A DNA stretch of 64,000 bases, from positions 496,001-560,000 of the forward strand of contig NZ_LN827929.1 in NCBI RefSeq assembly GCF_000981505.1, in the 5' to 3' direction. Every line of letters begins with the position of its first letter. The stretch's first letter is position 1. Below, one piece after another: positions 32,537 to 40,908 of this stretch. The translations under genes and the position numbers were made by a program. Source of the DNA: Candidatus Methylopumilus planktonicus. GTDB taxonomy: Bacteria; Pseudomonadota; Gammaproteobacteria; Burkholderiales; Methylophilaceae. Below the pieces are notes generated by a model. It searched no databases. It saw only the letters and a list, made by a program, of their open reading frames with translations, and was not told the origin of the DNA.

Positions 32537-33407
32537 GGTTAGAATTCACCAGTTTTTTTATTTGATATTAAGTCTTTTTTTAATATTTGTTACTCAACGA
32601 GATACAGCTTTCAATATTGCTGACGTTAATTCATCCCTAGCAATCCTATTCCTAATTATTATGTCATTTGGTGTTTCCCACGGCGCAGCGGACTCTATTG
32701 TTATATGGAAAACTTTTCCCAAGCTTAAGATGAAAGCCCTAGCTTTCTTAATTTATTTAATAATTGTGCTTTTAGGGCTGATTCTGTGGTTCCAAAGTCC
32801 CATGATAGGCTTAGTTCTTTTACTTTTAATGTCAATGGCCCACTTTGGCCATAGTGATCTTTCATACTTAAGTCGAGCTACTCAAGGCATTAAAATTTCT
32901 TGGGGCTTTGTCATGACATTGCTTCCTGTCATTTTTTTTGAAAATGATGTTAAATTAATTTTCGACAGTTTAACAAATTCAGATTTAAACCTTAAAGTAT
33001 TTGAGATACTTAAATTTATTACAATTATCTTTATCGGTAGTTTTTTATTTTTAATTTATATTCATAAGGGTATTGCTAAAAAAGATAAATTTTTTCTTGT
33101 CCTCGAGTTATTAGTTACAGTTGTTCTCGCCAGTCTTTTAAGTCCAATTTATTGGTTTACCTTCTATTTCTGTTTTTTACATGGCCTTAGAGCTTTAATT
33201 AATATTGGAATTAAATCTTTAAGAGACCTAATGTTTCTAGTAGCCTTCACTTTGCCAGTTACCTTTTTTTCCTACTTTTTTCTTTTTTATAATTTGCAGA
33301 TTAGTTACTTAACCATCATTTTTTCTTTTTTAATGGCTCTTACAATTTCCCATATGTTTTTGCCGTTAATCAACCGTTTACTATTAAGTAACTTTAAGAA
33401 TCGGTAA
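32526..33407 (+). CDS. blh: Beta-carotene 15,15'-dioxygenase, Brp/Blh family
   Basis: Membrane enzyme that cleaves beta-carotene into two retinal molecules, the chromophore of both rhodopsins. About eight hydrophobic helices with iron-ligand histidines in the conserved places: FGVSHGAADS near residue 51, MAHFGHSDLSYL near 105, FCFLHGLRALI near 218 and ISHMFLPL near 280. The 293 aa match the family. It completes the pathway from C20 diphosphate to retinal, so the locus can make holo-rhodopsin on its own. Confidence 0.95.
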   Translation: MLNKVRIHQFFYLILSLFLIFVTQRDTAFNIADVNSSLAILFLIIMSFGVSHGAADSIVIWKTFPKLKMKALAFLIYLIIVLLGLILWFQSPMIGLVLLLLMSMAHFGHSDLSYLSRATQGIKISWGFVMTLLPVIFFENDVKLIFDSLTNSDLNLKVFEILKFITIIFIGSFLFLIYIHKGIAKKDKFFLVLELLVTVVLASLLSPIYWFTFYFCFLHGLRALINIGIKSLRDLMFLVAFTLPVTFFSYFFLFYNLQISYLTIIFSFLMALTISHMFLPLINRLLLSNFKNR

Positions 33408-33411
33408 AATT

Positions 33412-33437
33412 TTGACAGTTAGCTAATCTGCTACAAT
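33412..33437 (+). promoter_or_regulatory. Possible nhaD promoter
   Basis: TTTTGACA followed 14 nt later by TACAAT, 34 nt before the nhaD ATG. The spacing is short for a standard sigma-70 site, but the msrB upstream region (12153-12179) has the same layout, TTTTGAAA, 14 nt, TACAAT, which argues that it is used. Confidence 0.35.
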
Positions 33438-33471
33438 CTAATTACAAACAATAACTTGCCATTTAAAAATT

Positions 33472-34755
33472 ATGCTTAGCGCTCTCATTATTATTTTTGT
33501 AATAACATATGCCGCAATTACGCTTGAACATTCTATAAAAATCAATAAGTCAGCTACTGCACTATTGGGCGCAGGATTGCTATGGACCATTTATGCGGTT
33601 TCAACAGGCGATCATTTACTTGTGGGTCATCAATTAAGTGAGTCTATTTCTTCTACTGCAGAAATTGTTTTCTTCTTAATTGGGGCGATGACCATTGTCG
33701 AGGTCATAGATGCGCATAATGGTTTTGAAGTTATTACATCTCGTATTAAAACTAAAAAGCTTTCACATTTATTATGGATAGTTGGGTTTCTATCCTTTTT
33801 CCTAAGTGCAGTTCTAGATAATTTAACTACCACAATCGTGATGATTTCACTCACAAGGAAACTATTACAAAAACAAGAAGATAGGCTTCTATTTGCAGCA
33901 ATAGTAGTGATTTCTGCTAATGCAGGCGGTGCTTGGTCTCCTATCGGCGATGTTACAACGACAATGTTATGGATAGGCGGGCAGATAACATCACTAGCCA
34001 TTATTAAAGGGTTGTTCCTAGCTTCATTAGCTAATCTCATTGCACCATTATTGTTTGTCAGTCATGCCATGCGAGGCAAACTTATTTCATCTCAAACTAA
34101 AACATATAACGCCTCTTTAATGCTGACTTCTAATTTTGAGCGAAATACGATGTTTTATTTAGGACTCGGTATTTTAATACTAGTGCCTGTGTTTAAAACA
34201 CTGACTCATTTACCACCTTTTATGGGAATACTTTTTGGTTTAGGCTTGCTTTGGCTGGTTGGAGATTTAATACATTATAAGAAAGAAGATGCTGATAAAC
34301 AGCAATTCACTTTAGCCCATGCATTGCATCGCATCGATATGACATCGATTGTCTTTTTCATTGGTATTTTATTGGCTGTCGCAACACTCGAGCATAGCCA
34401 TATACTTCACTCACTCTCTGAGTTTTTAGATAAAACGGTGGGTCGTCAGGATTATATTGTGACGTTATTGGGATTGCTGAGTGCAATTGTAGATAATGTG
34501 CCCCTTGTCGCAGCTTCAATGGGGATGTATGACTTAGCAAAATATCCAGCTGATAGTTTCTTATGGGAATTTATGGCGTATTGTGCAGGAACGGGTGGGT
34601 CGATACTAATTATTGGTTCAGCTGCAGGTGTTGCAGCAATGGGTTTAGAAAAAATACCATTCTTTTGGTACGTTAAAAAGATTAGTTGGTTAGCTTTAAT
34701 TGGTTATTTTGCAGGAATAGCTGTTTATATCACTCAATATAATCTAACTCATTAA
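33472..34755 (+). CDS. nhaD: Na+/H+ antiporter NhaD
   Basis: Ion transporter superfamily protein with about twelve membrane helices that exchanges internal Na+ for external H+. Family motifs: HQLSESISSTAEIVFFLIGA near residue 52, FFLSAVLDNLTTTIVMISL near 110, NAGGAWSPIGDVTTTMLW near 150, and the symmetrical AIVDNVPLVAASMGMY near 340. 427 aa is usual. It is next to the rhodopsin-carotenoid genes, where a light-made proton gradient could drive sodium export. Confidence 0.92.
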   Translation: MLSALIIIFVITYAAITLEHSIKINKSATALLGAGLLWTIYAVSTGDHLLVGHQLSESISSTAEIVFFLIGAMTIVEVIDAHNGFEVITSRIKTKKLSHLLWIVGFLSFFLSAVLDNLTTTIVMISLTRKLLQKQEDRLLFAAIVVISANAGGAWSPIGDVTTTMLWIGGQITSLAIIKGLFLASLANLIAPLLFVSHAMRGKLISSQTKTYNASLMLTSNFERNTMFYLGLGILILVPVFKTLTHLPPFMGILFGLGLLWLVGDLIHYKKEDADKQQFTLAHALHRIDMTSIVFFIGILLAVATLEHSHILHSLSEFLDKTVGRQDYIVTLLGLLSAIVDNVPLVAASMGMYDLAKYPADSFLWEFMAYCAGTGGSILIIGSAAGVAAMGLEKIPFFWYVKKISWLALIGYFAGIAVYITQYNLTH

Positions 34756-34809
34756 AAATGTTGGTTCACCTTTTAGTTTTTCATGAGTATCAAGAATTTC
34801 GACGCTCAT

Positions 34810-35055
34810 TCAAATTGTGTTCTCAACCTCATCTATCAAAGTACTTGGTTTTAATTTCAAAGCCTCTGCTAGTTTAAATACAGTGAATAAGCTTGGGTCT
34901 TTTTTACCTATTTCTAAATCACTGATATAAGCGCGAGATAAATTAGCTTCTGTAGCTAAAACTTCTTGAGTTAATAATTTTGCTAACCTTCTCTTCCTTA
35001 AGGTCTTTCCAAAAGCGGCATCTAATTTAATTAATGATATCAAGATCGGACTCAA
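34810..35055 (-). CDS. XRE-family transcriptional regulator, 81 aa
   Basis: Compact helix-turn-helix protein: LRKRRLAKLLTQEVLATEAN followed by LSRAYISDLEIGKKDPSLFTVFKLAEALKLKPSTLI is a complete HTH_3 domain with nothing added. It overlaps the end of the neighbouring regulator gene by 29 nt, so both are made from one message. Small XRE proteins of this kind serve as antitoxins, phage-type repressors or stress regulators; no toxin gene is adjacent. Confidence 0.85.
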   Translation of the reverse strand: MSPILISLIKLDAAFGKTLRKRRLAKLLTQEVLATEANLSRAYISDLEIGKKDPSLFTVFKLAEALKLKPSTLIDEVENTI

Positions 35056-35287
35056 ATTGAGTAATCACAGTATTTAAATCAATACTTAATAATTCAGCAT
35101 AGCGTCTTATGACAATCTGTCTTAAGAACCCATAGGAAGTTGCACTATTTAATTCAATATCACTTATTTGGTGGCTTGAAGAGCAGAGGGTATATGCAAT
35201 ATCGCCAATACTTTTATTTTGCGCGATTCTTGCTTGCCTTAAAATATTCCCATCGTAGATAAGCTTTGTTGGCATTATTAATTTCAT
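35027..35287 (-). CDS. Small helix-turn-helix protein, 86 aa
   Basis: Related in outline to XRE regulators: ILRQARIAQNKSIGDIAYTL then CSSSHQISDIELNSATSYGF resembles a RodZ- or XRE-like HTH, followed by a helical segment (RRYAELLSIDLNTVITQFES). It lacks a membrane helix, so it is not RodZ. ATG at 35287 was kept although a second ATG four codons in is also possible. Co-transcribed with the overlapping 81-aa regulator. Target unknown. Confidence 0.6.
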   Translation of the reverse strand: MKLIMPTKLIYDGNILRQARIAQNKSIGDIAYTLCSSSHQISDIELNSATSYGFLRQIVIRRYAELLSIDLNTVITQFESDLDIIN

Positions 35288-35451
35288 CTTTTGTTAATAT
35301 CTTTTTATTGGCTAATAAGAGATAATTTTTTGCAAATCTAAAGGAAGAAAACTTTAAAGTTTTATTTAAATGCACTTAAACTCTCTTAATTTATTTAAAT
35401 TAGGATTAAATAATGCGCTTAATTTAATTGCAAACTGCCACTTTTAAAGCA

Positions 35452-36153
35452 CTAAATTTTAGCTAAGAATTGACGTTCAGAAATTTCTTGATGGGAAATG
35501 GTGAGACATTGGTTTTCTTTTTCATGAAAAGAGGAAAGCTCTGCTATAAACCAATGTTTTTTAGAGGGGGCATGACAAGAGTATTTAAATACAAACTTTT
35601 TCCCAGGATTTTTCGCTAGATCTCGAATTGCAGAAGCTGTTTCCTTTGCATCTTCTTTTTCCAGACCCTTGACCTTATCTAATATCTCTAGATAATTTGC
35701 ACCTTCACAAAAAGCGGTCGTTTTATGTAAAGGTGGATTGCGATTAGCCGCTGCTCTCCAAGCCTCATTGACCAGAATAATGATGCCGTCTTTATCCATG
35801 ATAGCTATACGAGGGGAGACAAAATTTAAAGCATTACGTGCAAAAACTTCTCTTTTTCTTAAACGCTGTATTTTACTTGGTGGATAATTTTCGTCATCAA
35901 CTTCTATTGAATTTAGATACACATAATCAGAATTTAGATTCAACCATTGAATAAGCGTAAGAAGTCGTTCGGATTCCGGCATGACTAAGCCATTAATCCA
36001 TTTTCTTGCAGTTTCCCTTGTGATTGAATTTACTGAGCGTAAATTGAACTCATCAGAGAATTTTTGTGCAGTTGGAATGCGACTATACTTATTCACTAAA
36101 CCTGAGCGCAGGGCAATAGAAAATCTTTCCAACATATTTGCTTTGGTATTCAC
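35452..36153 (-). CDS. HTH-PAS domain putative sensory regulator
   Basis: Residues 1-80 look like a DNA-binding module (AQKFSDEFNLRSVNSITRET, then ARKWINGLVMPESERLLTLIQWL, as in XRE-type repressors). Residues about 115-230 are a PAS fold: IAIMDKDGIIILVNEAWRAA, then FCEGANYLEILDKV and KFVFKYSCHAPSKKHWFIAE. No kinase or output enzyme domain is present, so the PAS domain probably controls DNA binding directly. It lacks the Cys of LOV photosensors. It lies 174 nt upstream of the orphan umuC on the same strand only in the sense of neighbourhood: umuC is transcribed toward it. Confidence 0.7.
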   Translation of the reverse strand: MNTKANMLERFSIALRSGLVNKYSRIPTAQKFSDEFNLRSVNSITRETARKWINGLVMPESERLLTLIQWLNLNSDYVYLNSIEVDDENYPPSKIQRLRKREVFARNALNFVSPRIAIMDKDGIIILVNEAWRAAANRNPPLHKTTAFCEGANYLEILDKVKGLEKEDAKETASAIRDLAKNPGKKFVFKYSCHAPSKKHWFIAELSSFHEKENQCLTISHQEISERQFLAKI

Positions 36154-36327
36154 AATAACTTTGTTCTTAAGATAGCCTTTATAAACTTTAATATAGAGTG
36201 ACTATATTCTATTTATGGAGTGCAAAGGGTTATTGTATGTAAAGATCTCGTTACAATTGCCACTTTATAATTGCTATTTCAATTGCGGGATTTGATTCTA
36301 ATGATCAAAAATTCTGATGCTTTAGAT

Positions 36328-37584
36328 TTAGTGCGCGATGATTAACTGATCCCAGTTAGTTGTGTAGTTTCTTGATTTAAAGTTAGCTTTCATTTCCCAT
36401 TCTTTTGTAATACCTTCACTGCCTAACTTTAATTTACCTTTCCATCTTTGATTGATGCTATCCATCACCCTCATGCGAGAATTTGAAATTGTGTCGCTGA
36501 ATAAATTGCCTTGTACTTTATCTTTGGAAGTTAAATTACACAATGTAATACCAGCTTTTTGATAGTCAAAACCATCGCGATAAATATAATCCAATCCCAA
36601 TAAGGCGGCATTTGTTAATATTATGGTGTCATCACTCAGTTGAAATAATGGAATGTTGACCCCATTAGCATATTGTTTTTTATCATTATGGGGGCTTGTT
36701 CTTATATAGATATATAAAGAGGTGGCTACAGAATTTTGCTTTCTCATTCTTTCAGCAGCACGGCTGGTATATGAAGTCACAGCTTCTATGAGTTCTTGTT
36801 TGTCTCTCACTCGTCTACCAAAAGAACGGGATACGATAATCTCTTTATTAGGCTCTTCTACATCCTTTAATTCTATACACATCACACCATTGAGTTCACG
36901 CACCGTCTTTTCAAGAACAATACTAAATTGCTGACGTATATAGTCTGCATCTGCATGTTTTAAATCTAGGACAGATATGATGCCAAGTTGATTAAGTTTA
37001 GGCGCTAATGATCTACCAACCCCCCAAACATCAGAAACAGGAAAATGACTCATCCAGGTTTCAAGCGTATCTTCATCCATGACATTTAAATTACATACAC
37101 CTTTAAATGATGGATTCTTTTTTGCAATGTGATTAGCTAATTTTGATAATGTTTTAGTAGAGCCAATACCAATAGAAACAGGTAATCCTGTCCATTGTTT
37201 GATTTTAGTTTTAATTTGCTGACCATACTTAATAAGATCTTTAGATTTGAATGAGGTTAGGTCTAGGAAAGATTCATCCACGGAATAAATTTCTTGGTCA
37301 GGGCTAAATTTGGATAACAATGTCATTACGCGATGACTCATATCTAAATAGAGTGTGTAGTTGGATGAGAGAGCTGTAACATTCTCTTGTTTGGCAAACT
37401 CTTTAAATTTAAACCAAGGTGTTCCCATTTTAATACCAAGCTCTTTAGCTTCATTAGAGCGAGAGATAGCACAACCATCGTTGTTACTTAATACCACCAC
37501 TGGTTTATTTTCTAACTTAGGATTAAACACTCTTTCACAGCTAACGTAGAAGTTATTAACATCAATAAGGGCGATGGATTTCAT
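36328..37584 (-). CDS. umuC: DNA polymerase V catalytic subunit UmuC
   Basis: Y-family translesion polymerase. The start IALIDVNNFYVSCERVFNP holds the first catalytic Asp; VVLSNNDGCAISRSNEAK is typical of UmuC; SVDESFLDLTSF carries the other catalytic Asp and Glu. WGVGRSLAPKLNQLGI is the DNA-binding helix-hairpin, and the C-terminus (RWKGKLKLGSEGITKEWEMK then NYTTNWDQL) is the UmuC-specific DUF4113. No umuD is adjacent. Six bases upstream begins a 32-bp element shared with the photolyase gene; if its TAAAAT is a -10 box the message would be leaderless or nearly so. Confidence 0.93.
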   Translation of the reverse strand: MKSIALIDVNNFYVSCERVFNPKLENKPVVVLSNNDGCAISRSNEAKELGIKMGTPWFKFKEFAKQENVTALSSNYTLYLDMSHRVMTLLSKFSPDQEIYSVDESFLDLTSFKSKDLIKYGQQIKTKIKQWTGLPVSIGIGSTKTLSKLANHIAKKNPSFKGVCNLNVMDEDTLETWMSHFPVSDVWGVGRSLAPKLNQLGIISVLDLKHADADYIRQQFSIVLEKTVRELNGVMCIELKDVEEPNKEIIVSRSFGRRVRDKQELIEAVTSYTSRAAERMRKQNSVATSLYIYIRTSPHNDKKQYANGVNIPLFQLSDDTIILTNAALLGLDYIYRDGFDYQKAGITLCNLTSKDKVQGNLFSDTISNSRMRVMDSINQRWKGKLKLGSEGITKEWEMKANFKSRNYTTNWDQLIIAH

Positions 37585-37589
37585 AAGTT

Positions 37590-37621
37590 TATTTTACTTG
37601 AAAATAGGGAGTTCGAGCAGC
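37590..37621 (-). promoter_or_regulatory. 32-bp shared element upstream of umuC
   Basis: On the minus strand: GCTGCTCGAAC, six bases, TTTTCAAGTAAAATA. It matches the photolyase upstream element at 7989-8020 in 25 of 26 positions outside the spacer. It ends 5 nt before the umuC ATG. It contains no typical LexA box (CTGT-N8-ACAG). Confidence 0.6.
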
Positions 37622-37651
37622 TTCAGGAGTGGTGATTTTGGTGGGGTTGGA

Positions 37652-37677
37652 ATAGGAATGTGCTACACTATTCCTAT
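37652..37677. promoter_or_regulatory. Inverted repeat over the start of the His-rich protein gene
   Basis: ATAGGAAT and ATTCCTAT (perfect 8-base arms, 10-base spacer) span the start codon at 37676. The spacer contains TACACT, a possible -10 box 6 nt before the ATG. This is a good layout for a repressor operator, possibly Zur given the downstream receptor. Confidence 0.45.
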
Positions 37678-37990
37678 GTTTAAGCGCCTTTATAGTACTT
37701 TATGTCTAATCTTTTTGTTTGCTTTTAGTCAGCAAGCAGCGATTGCGCATGAAATTTCTCATATACAGGACCATACCCAAAAGACCCAATCTCATAAGTC
37801 AGACCTGAATTCTTGTAGCCAATGTATTGGTTTCGCAAAACTTCAGCATATTAATGATAGTGAATTTACTTTCACTCTTGAAGAGTTAAATCATTACACG
37901 GTATTTGTAGTCCAATCTAATTCATACGAATCTCTTACAGCAATTCACTTTGCTGCTCGCGCCCCACCTCAAACTTCAGTATTAAATTAA
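37676..37990 (+). CDS. Small exported His-rich protein paired with ZnuD-like receptor
   Basis: I start it at 37676 (MFKRLYSTLCLIFLFAFSQQ), because this gives a clean signal peptide cleaved near AIAHE; the upstream in-frame ATG at 37574 would add an unlikely leader. The mature part has many His (HEISHIQDHTQKTQSHKSD), a CSQC pair and an FAARAPPQTS end that recalls DUF2946-type small metal proteins. It stands 69 nt before the TonB receptor gene. A periplasmic zinc or other metal carrier is a reasonable guess from composition only. Confidence 0.65.
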   Translation: MFKRLYSTLCLIFLFAFSQQAAIAHEISHIQDHTQKTQSHKSDLNSCSQCIGFAKLQHINDSEFTFTLEELNHYTVFVVQSNSYESLTAIHFAARAPPQTSVLN

Positions 37991-38059
37991 ATTTAATTTA
38001 CTTCCTTAAATCTTTTAAGGAGGCTTTTATTACTAATTTTTTATTGAAGAGGTTTCAAA

Positions 38060-40111
38060 GTGAAACTTAAAAAAATAACATTTGCTCTACTTTTTATATT
38101 TACTTATCCAGCGATCGGTGCGGATAAAGGAACTTTAACTATACCCACCACAGCGGTGACTGGTAATCCTTTGGGTGTTGGCTCTGATCAAATGGTGATA
38201 CCGATTTCTATCCTTAATGGTCGAGAGCTGTCATTAAGGCGAGAAAATACATTGGCCGAGACGTTAAATAGCATTCCGGGTGTAAGTAATAGCTCCTTTG
38301 GCCCCTCAGTTGGACGCCCCATGATCCGAGGTATGGATAGCGATCGCATTAAGATCTTACAAAATGGCGTCAATAATTTAGATGCTTCTAACTTAAGTTT
38401 TGACCATGGTGTATCGATTGACCCTTTAATTATTGAACAAATTGATGTCATTCGGGGGCCTGCCACACTTCTTTACGGGGGTGGTGCAGTAGGCGGTGTA
38501 GTAAATGCCATTGATCATCGAATTCCTAAAGAGAAATTTGAAGGTATTACAGGTCGAGGTGAAGTGCGTTATGGCGGAGCTAATTTAGAGCAAAGCAATG
38601 CTGCAGTGGTGGATGTGGGTACAGGTAATTTTGTGATGCACTTCGATGCCTATAATCGAGACGCTAAAAATTTACGTATTCCAGGCAATGCGGTTTCGAA
38701 TAGAAAAAGAGATACTCGATCTTGGCAGATCGGAGAGGATGGCGCAGGGGGCTTCGCTCCAAGTGGTGAATACGGTATTCATAAGCTTATTAATAGTCAA
38801 TCAGAAACTAAAGGAGGCGCTATAGGAGCGTCCATGATTTTTGATAGGGGTTATGCTGGGGCGAGTTACGCCAAACATCAAACACAATACGGGAGCCCAT
38901 TAGAATCAGCAGTTTCTATTGATATGGATAATGATCGTTTTGATTTTGCATCTGAAATTAGAGATCTCGGTAATTTCTTTGATCGTGCTAAATTTCGAGC
39001 CGCTTATACGGATTATATGCATAAAGAAATTGAGAACGGCTCAGTTAACACAGCATTTAAAAACCAATGTATTGACGGCACATTTGAGTTAGGCCATCAA
39101 CCATTACTAAGTTTGAAGGGTGTTGTGGGCTTACAATTTGAAAGCGGAAAGTTCCAAGCTCTTGGAGCGGAGGCTTTCGTACCTTCATCTAAAACCAATA
39201 GCCAGTCAATTTATCTCTATGAAGAATTGCCTATCGACAAACATAAAGTAACCTTTGGTTTAAGACATGGTCAGCATGATGTTGATTCCAAAGGAGGCGG
39301 GAATTTTATAGCTGCTAACAAGAATTTCAAAACGAATAATAGTGCGATTGGGGGTCTTTACACCTTAAATTCTCAATGGTCTTTAACTGGAAACTTAAGT
39401 CACAATGAGCGCGCACCTTCTTACTTTGAGCTATATGCGAATGGTGTGCATGCAGCAACTGGAACCTATGAGCAAGGACAAGCTAATTTAAAGATTGAAA
39501 AATCAAATGGGTTAGATGGTCAGATACGTTGGAAATCAGGACAAGATAGTTTGACTTTAGGAGCTTATTACACAAATTTTTCAAATTACATTGGATTAAG
39601 ATCAACGAATGATACTCAACCTGTTGGCTTAATTAAAACTCACAAAATATCTCAATTTTCTGCTATCAAAGCTGAATTCAAAGGTGTTGAGTTAGAAGGT
39701 AAGAGTATGCTCACTGATACCTTGCAGTTGAATGTAAGAGGTGATTATGTGGATGCTAAAGATAAAACGAATGGTGGTTACGTACCTCGTATATCACCGC
39801 TTAAATTAGGCGCAGGCCTTAAGTATGAATTTGATCGTTTTGGCGCAAGGTTAGATGTGCTTCATGCTTTCAAACAAGATCGTGTTGCATCAAATTATAA
39901 TTACGAAGGAGGTAAAGAGCTTATTACAGACGCATATACAAACGTCAGTATGATGGCGACTTATAAGTTACCTGCACAATATAATTTAGAAGCTTTTACA
40001 AAAGCTAATAATTTATTGGATGAAGAAATTCGTGAGCATGCATCTTTTTTAAAAGATATAGCACCAATGGGTGGACGGTCAATCATGTTTGGACTGCGAG
40101 GAGACTTTTAA
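38060..40111 (+). CDS. TonB-dependent receptor, ZnuD-like (zinc uptake)
   Basis: Outer-membrane receptor of the ZnuD subgroup. Signal peptide to about residue 20 (YPAIGAD). The plug has TLAETLNSIPGVSNSSFGPS, GRPMIRGMDSDRIKILQNGV, NNLDASNLSFDHGVSIDPL and ATLLYGGGAVGGVVNAIDHR, all typical of ZnuD-like proteins. The barrel contains His/Asp loops and ends in FGLRGDF. 683 aa. Zinc as the cargo is inferred from family resemblance and the His-rich neighbour; other metals or haem are not excluded. Confidence 0.82.
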   Translation: MKLKKITFALLFIFTYPAIGADKGTLTIPTTAVTGNPLGVGSDQMVIPISILNGRELSLRRENTLAETLNSIPGVSNSSFGPSVGRPMIRGMDSDRIKILQNGVNNLDASNLSFDHGVSIDPLIIEQIDVIRGPATLLYGGGAVGGVVNAIDHRIPKEKFEGITGRGEVRYGGANLEQSNAAVVDVGTGNFVMHFDAYNRDAKNLRIPGNAVSNRKRDTRSWQIGEDGAGGFAPSGEYGIHKLINSQSETKGGAIGASMIFDRGYAGASYAKHQTQYGSPLESAVSIDMDNDRFDFASEIRDLGNFFDRAKFRAAYTDYMHKEIENGSVNTAFKNQCIDGTFELGHQPLLSLKGVVGLQFESGKFQALGAEAFVPSSKTNSQSIYLYEELPIDKHKVTFGLRHGQHDVDSKGGGNFIAANKNFKTNNSAIGGLYTLNSQWSLTGNLSHNERAPSYFELYANGVHAATGTYEQGQANLKIEKSNGLDGQIRWKSGQDSLTLGAYYTNFSNYIGLRSTNDTQPVGLIKTHKISQFSAIKAEFKGVELEGKSMLTDTLQLNVRGDYVDAKDKTNGGYVPRISPLKLGAGLKYEFDRFGARLDVLHAFKQDRVASNYNYEGGKELITDAYTNVSMMATYKLPAQYNLEAFTKANNLLDEEIREHASFLKDIAPMGGRSIMFGLRGDF

Positions 40112-40184
40112 AAAAGAATTTTGCCTAAGCTGGTAAAGGGCGTGACGCAAAAATATCAAAAAATTTAACTCTTGAACAACCTAT

Positions 40185-40667
40185 TTAGTTAGCTGGTTTA
40201 TTGTTCTTGTCTAACGACTTAGATTTGTACAATGTTTTAGATTTAACGTCACCATTTCTTTCCCAATAAGTTTCGTACCCAACTTTTTCACCATTTGCAA
40301 AATTTGATTCAGATCGTTTGCTGCCGTTGTCATAAAAAAGTGTAAATAAACCATCTTCTTTTCCATTTTTGTAATGCGCTTCTAGCTTTAATTGGCCATT
40401 TTCGAACCACTGATTCCAAATACCATCTTCTTTATCATTTTTATAAGTTGTCTGAATATATTTTCCACCACTGATATACCAGAAAATTTCTAGACCCTCT
40501 TTTTTACCATTAACATAATTAACTTCATATTTTAAATTTCCATTGTGAAACTTTTCGGTATATTTACCAGTTAATGGTTTTTCTGGTGAGTCTTTAGCCT
40601 GCGTGGCAAAAGAAAAGAAGAGAATAATTAAAAGATAAAATATCTTAAAGTTTTTAATAGATAACAT
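40185..40667 (-). CDS. Exported MORN/YwqK-type repeat protein
   Basis: After a signal peptide (cleavage near FATQAKDS), the protein is built of about five 20-25-residue repeats of the form NG-x-L-(K/E)-x(3)-Y-x-NGK-x-(D/E)G, as in HNGNLKYEVNYVNGKKEG and ENGQLKLEAHYKNGKEDG. This is the MORN-variant pattern annotated as YwqK antitoxin-like, although no toxin is nearby and an export signal argues against a cytoplasmic antitoxin. Role unknown, likely in the envelope. Confidence 0.8.
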   Translation of the reverse strand: MLSIKNFKIFYLLIILFFSFATQAKDSPEKPLTGKYTEKFHNGNLKYEVNYVNGKKEGLEIFWYISGGKYIQTTYKNDKEDGIWNQWFENGQLKLEAHYKNGKEDGLFTLFYDNGSKRSESNFANGEKVGYETYWERNGDVKSKTLYKSKSLDKNNKPAN

Positions 40668-40908
40668 ATTGAAATATTACCTTATTATCATCATTAGCAG
40701 CAGATAGGTGCAAGCTTAAGACTGGACGTAAGAAAATAAGAGGTTTCATAAAAATAGCCACATAAATTTATTGATTTTTTGTCAAATATTATTGGAAAAA
40801 GTTCACAATAAAAGCCAATAAGAATTCAAATTGGAATAATATAAAATATTAAGAATCTGAAATTTTTGGATTAAACTCAAGAGGTTAAATTAACCTGTTA
40901 AAAACAAT

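Noticed and set aside
33630..34040. 136-codon minus-strand frame inside nhaD
   Set aside because: Antisense to conserved membrane helices of NhaD, no recognisable protein features.
40185..40667. Antitoxin of a toxin-antitoxin pair
   Set aside because: The repeat pattern matches proteins annotated so, but the signal peptide and lack of a toxin gene argue against it.
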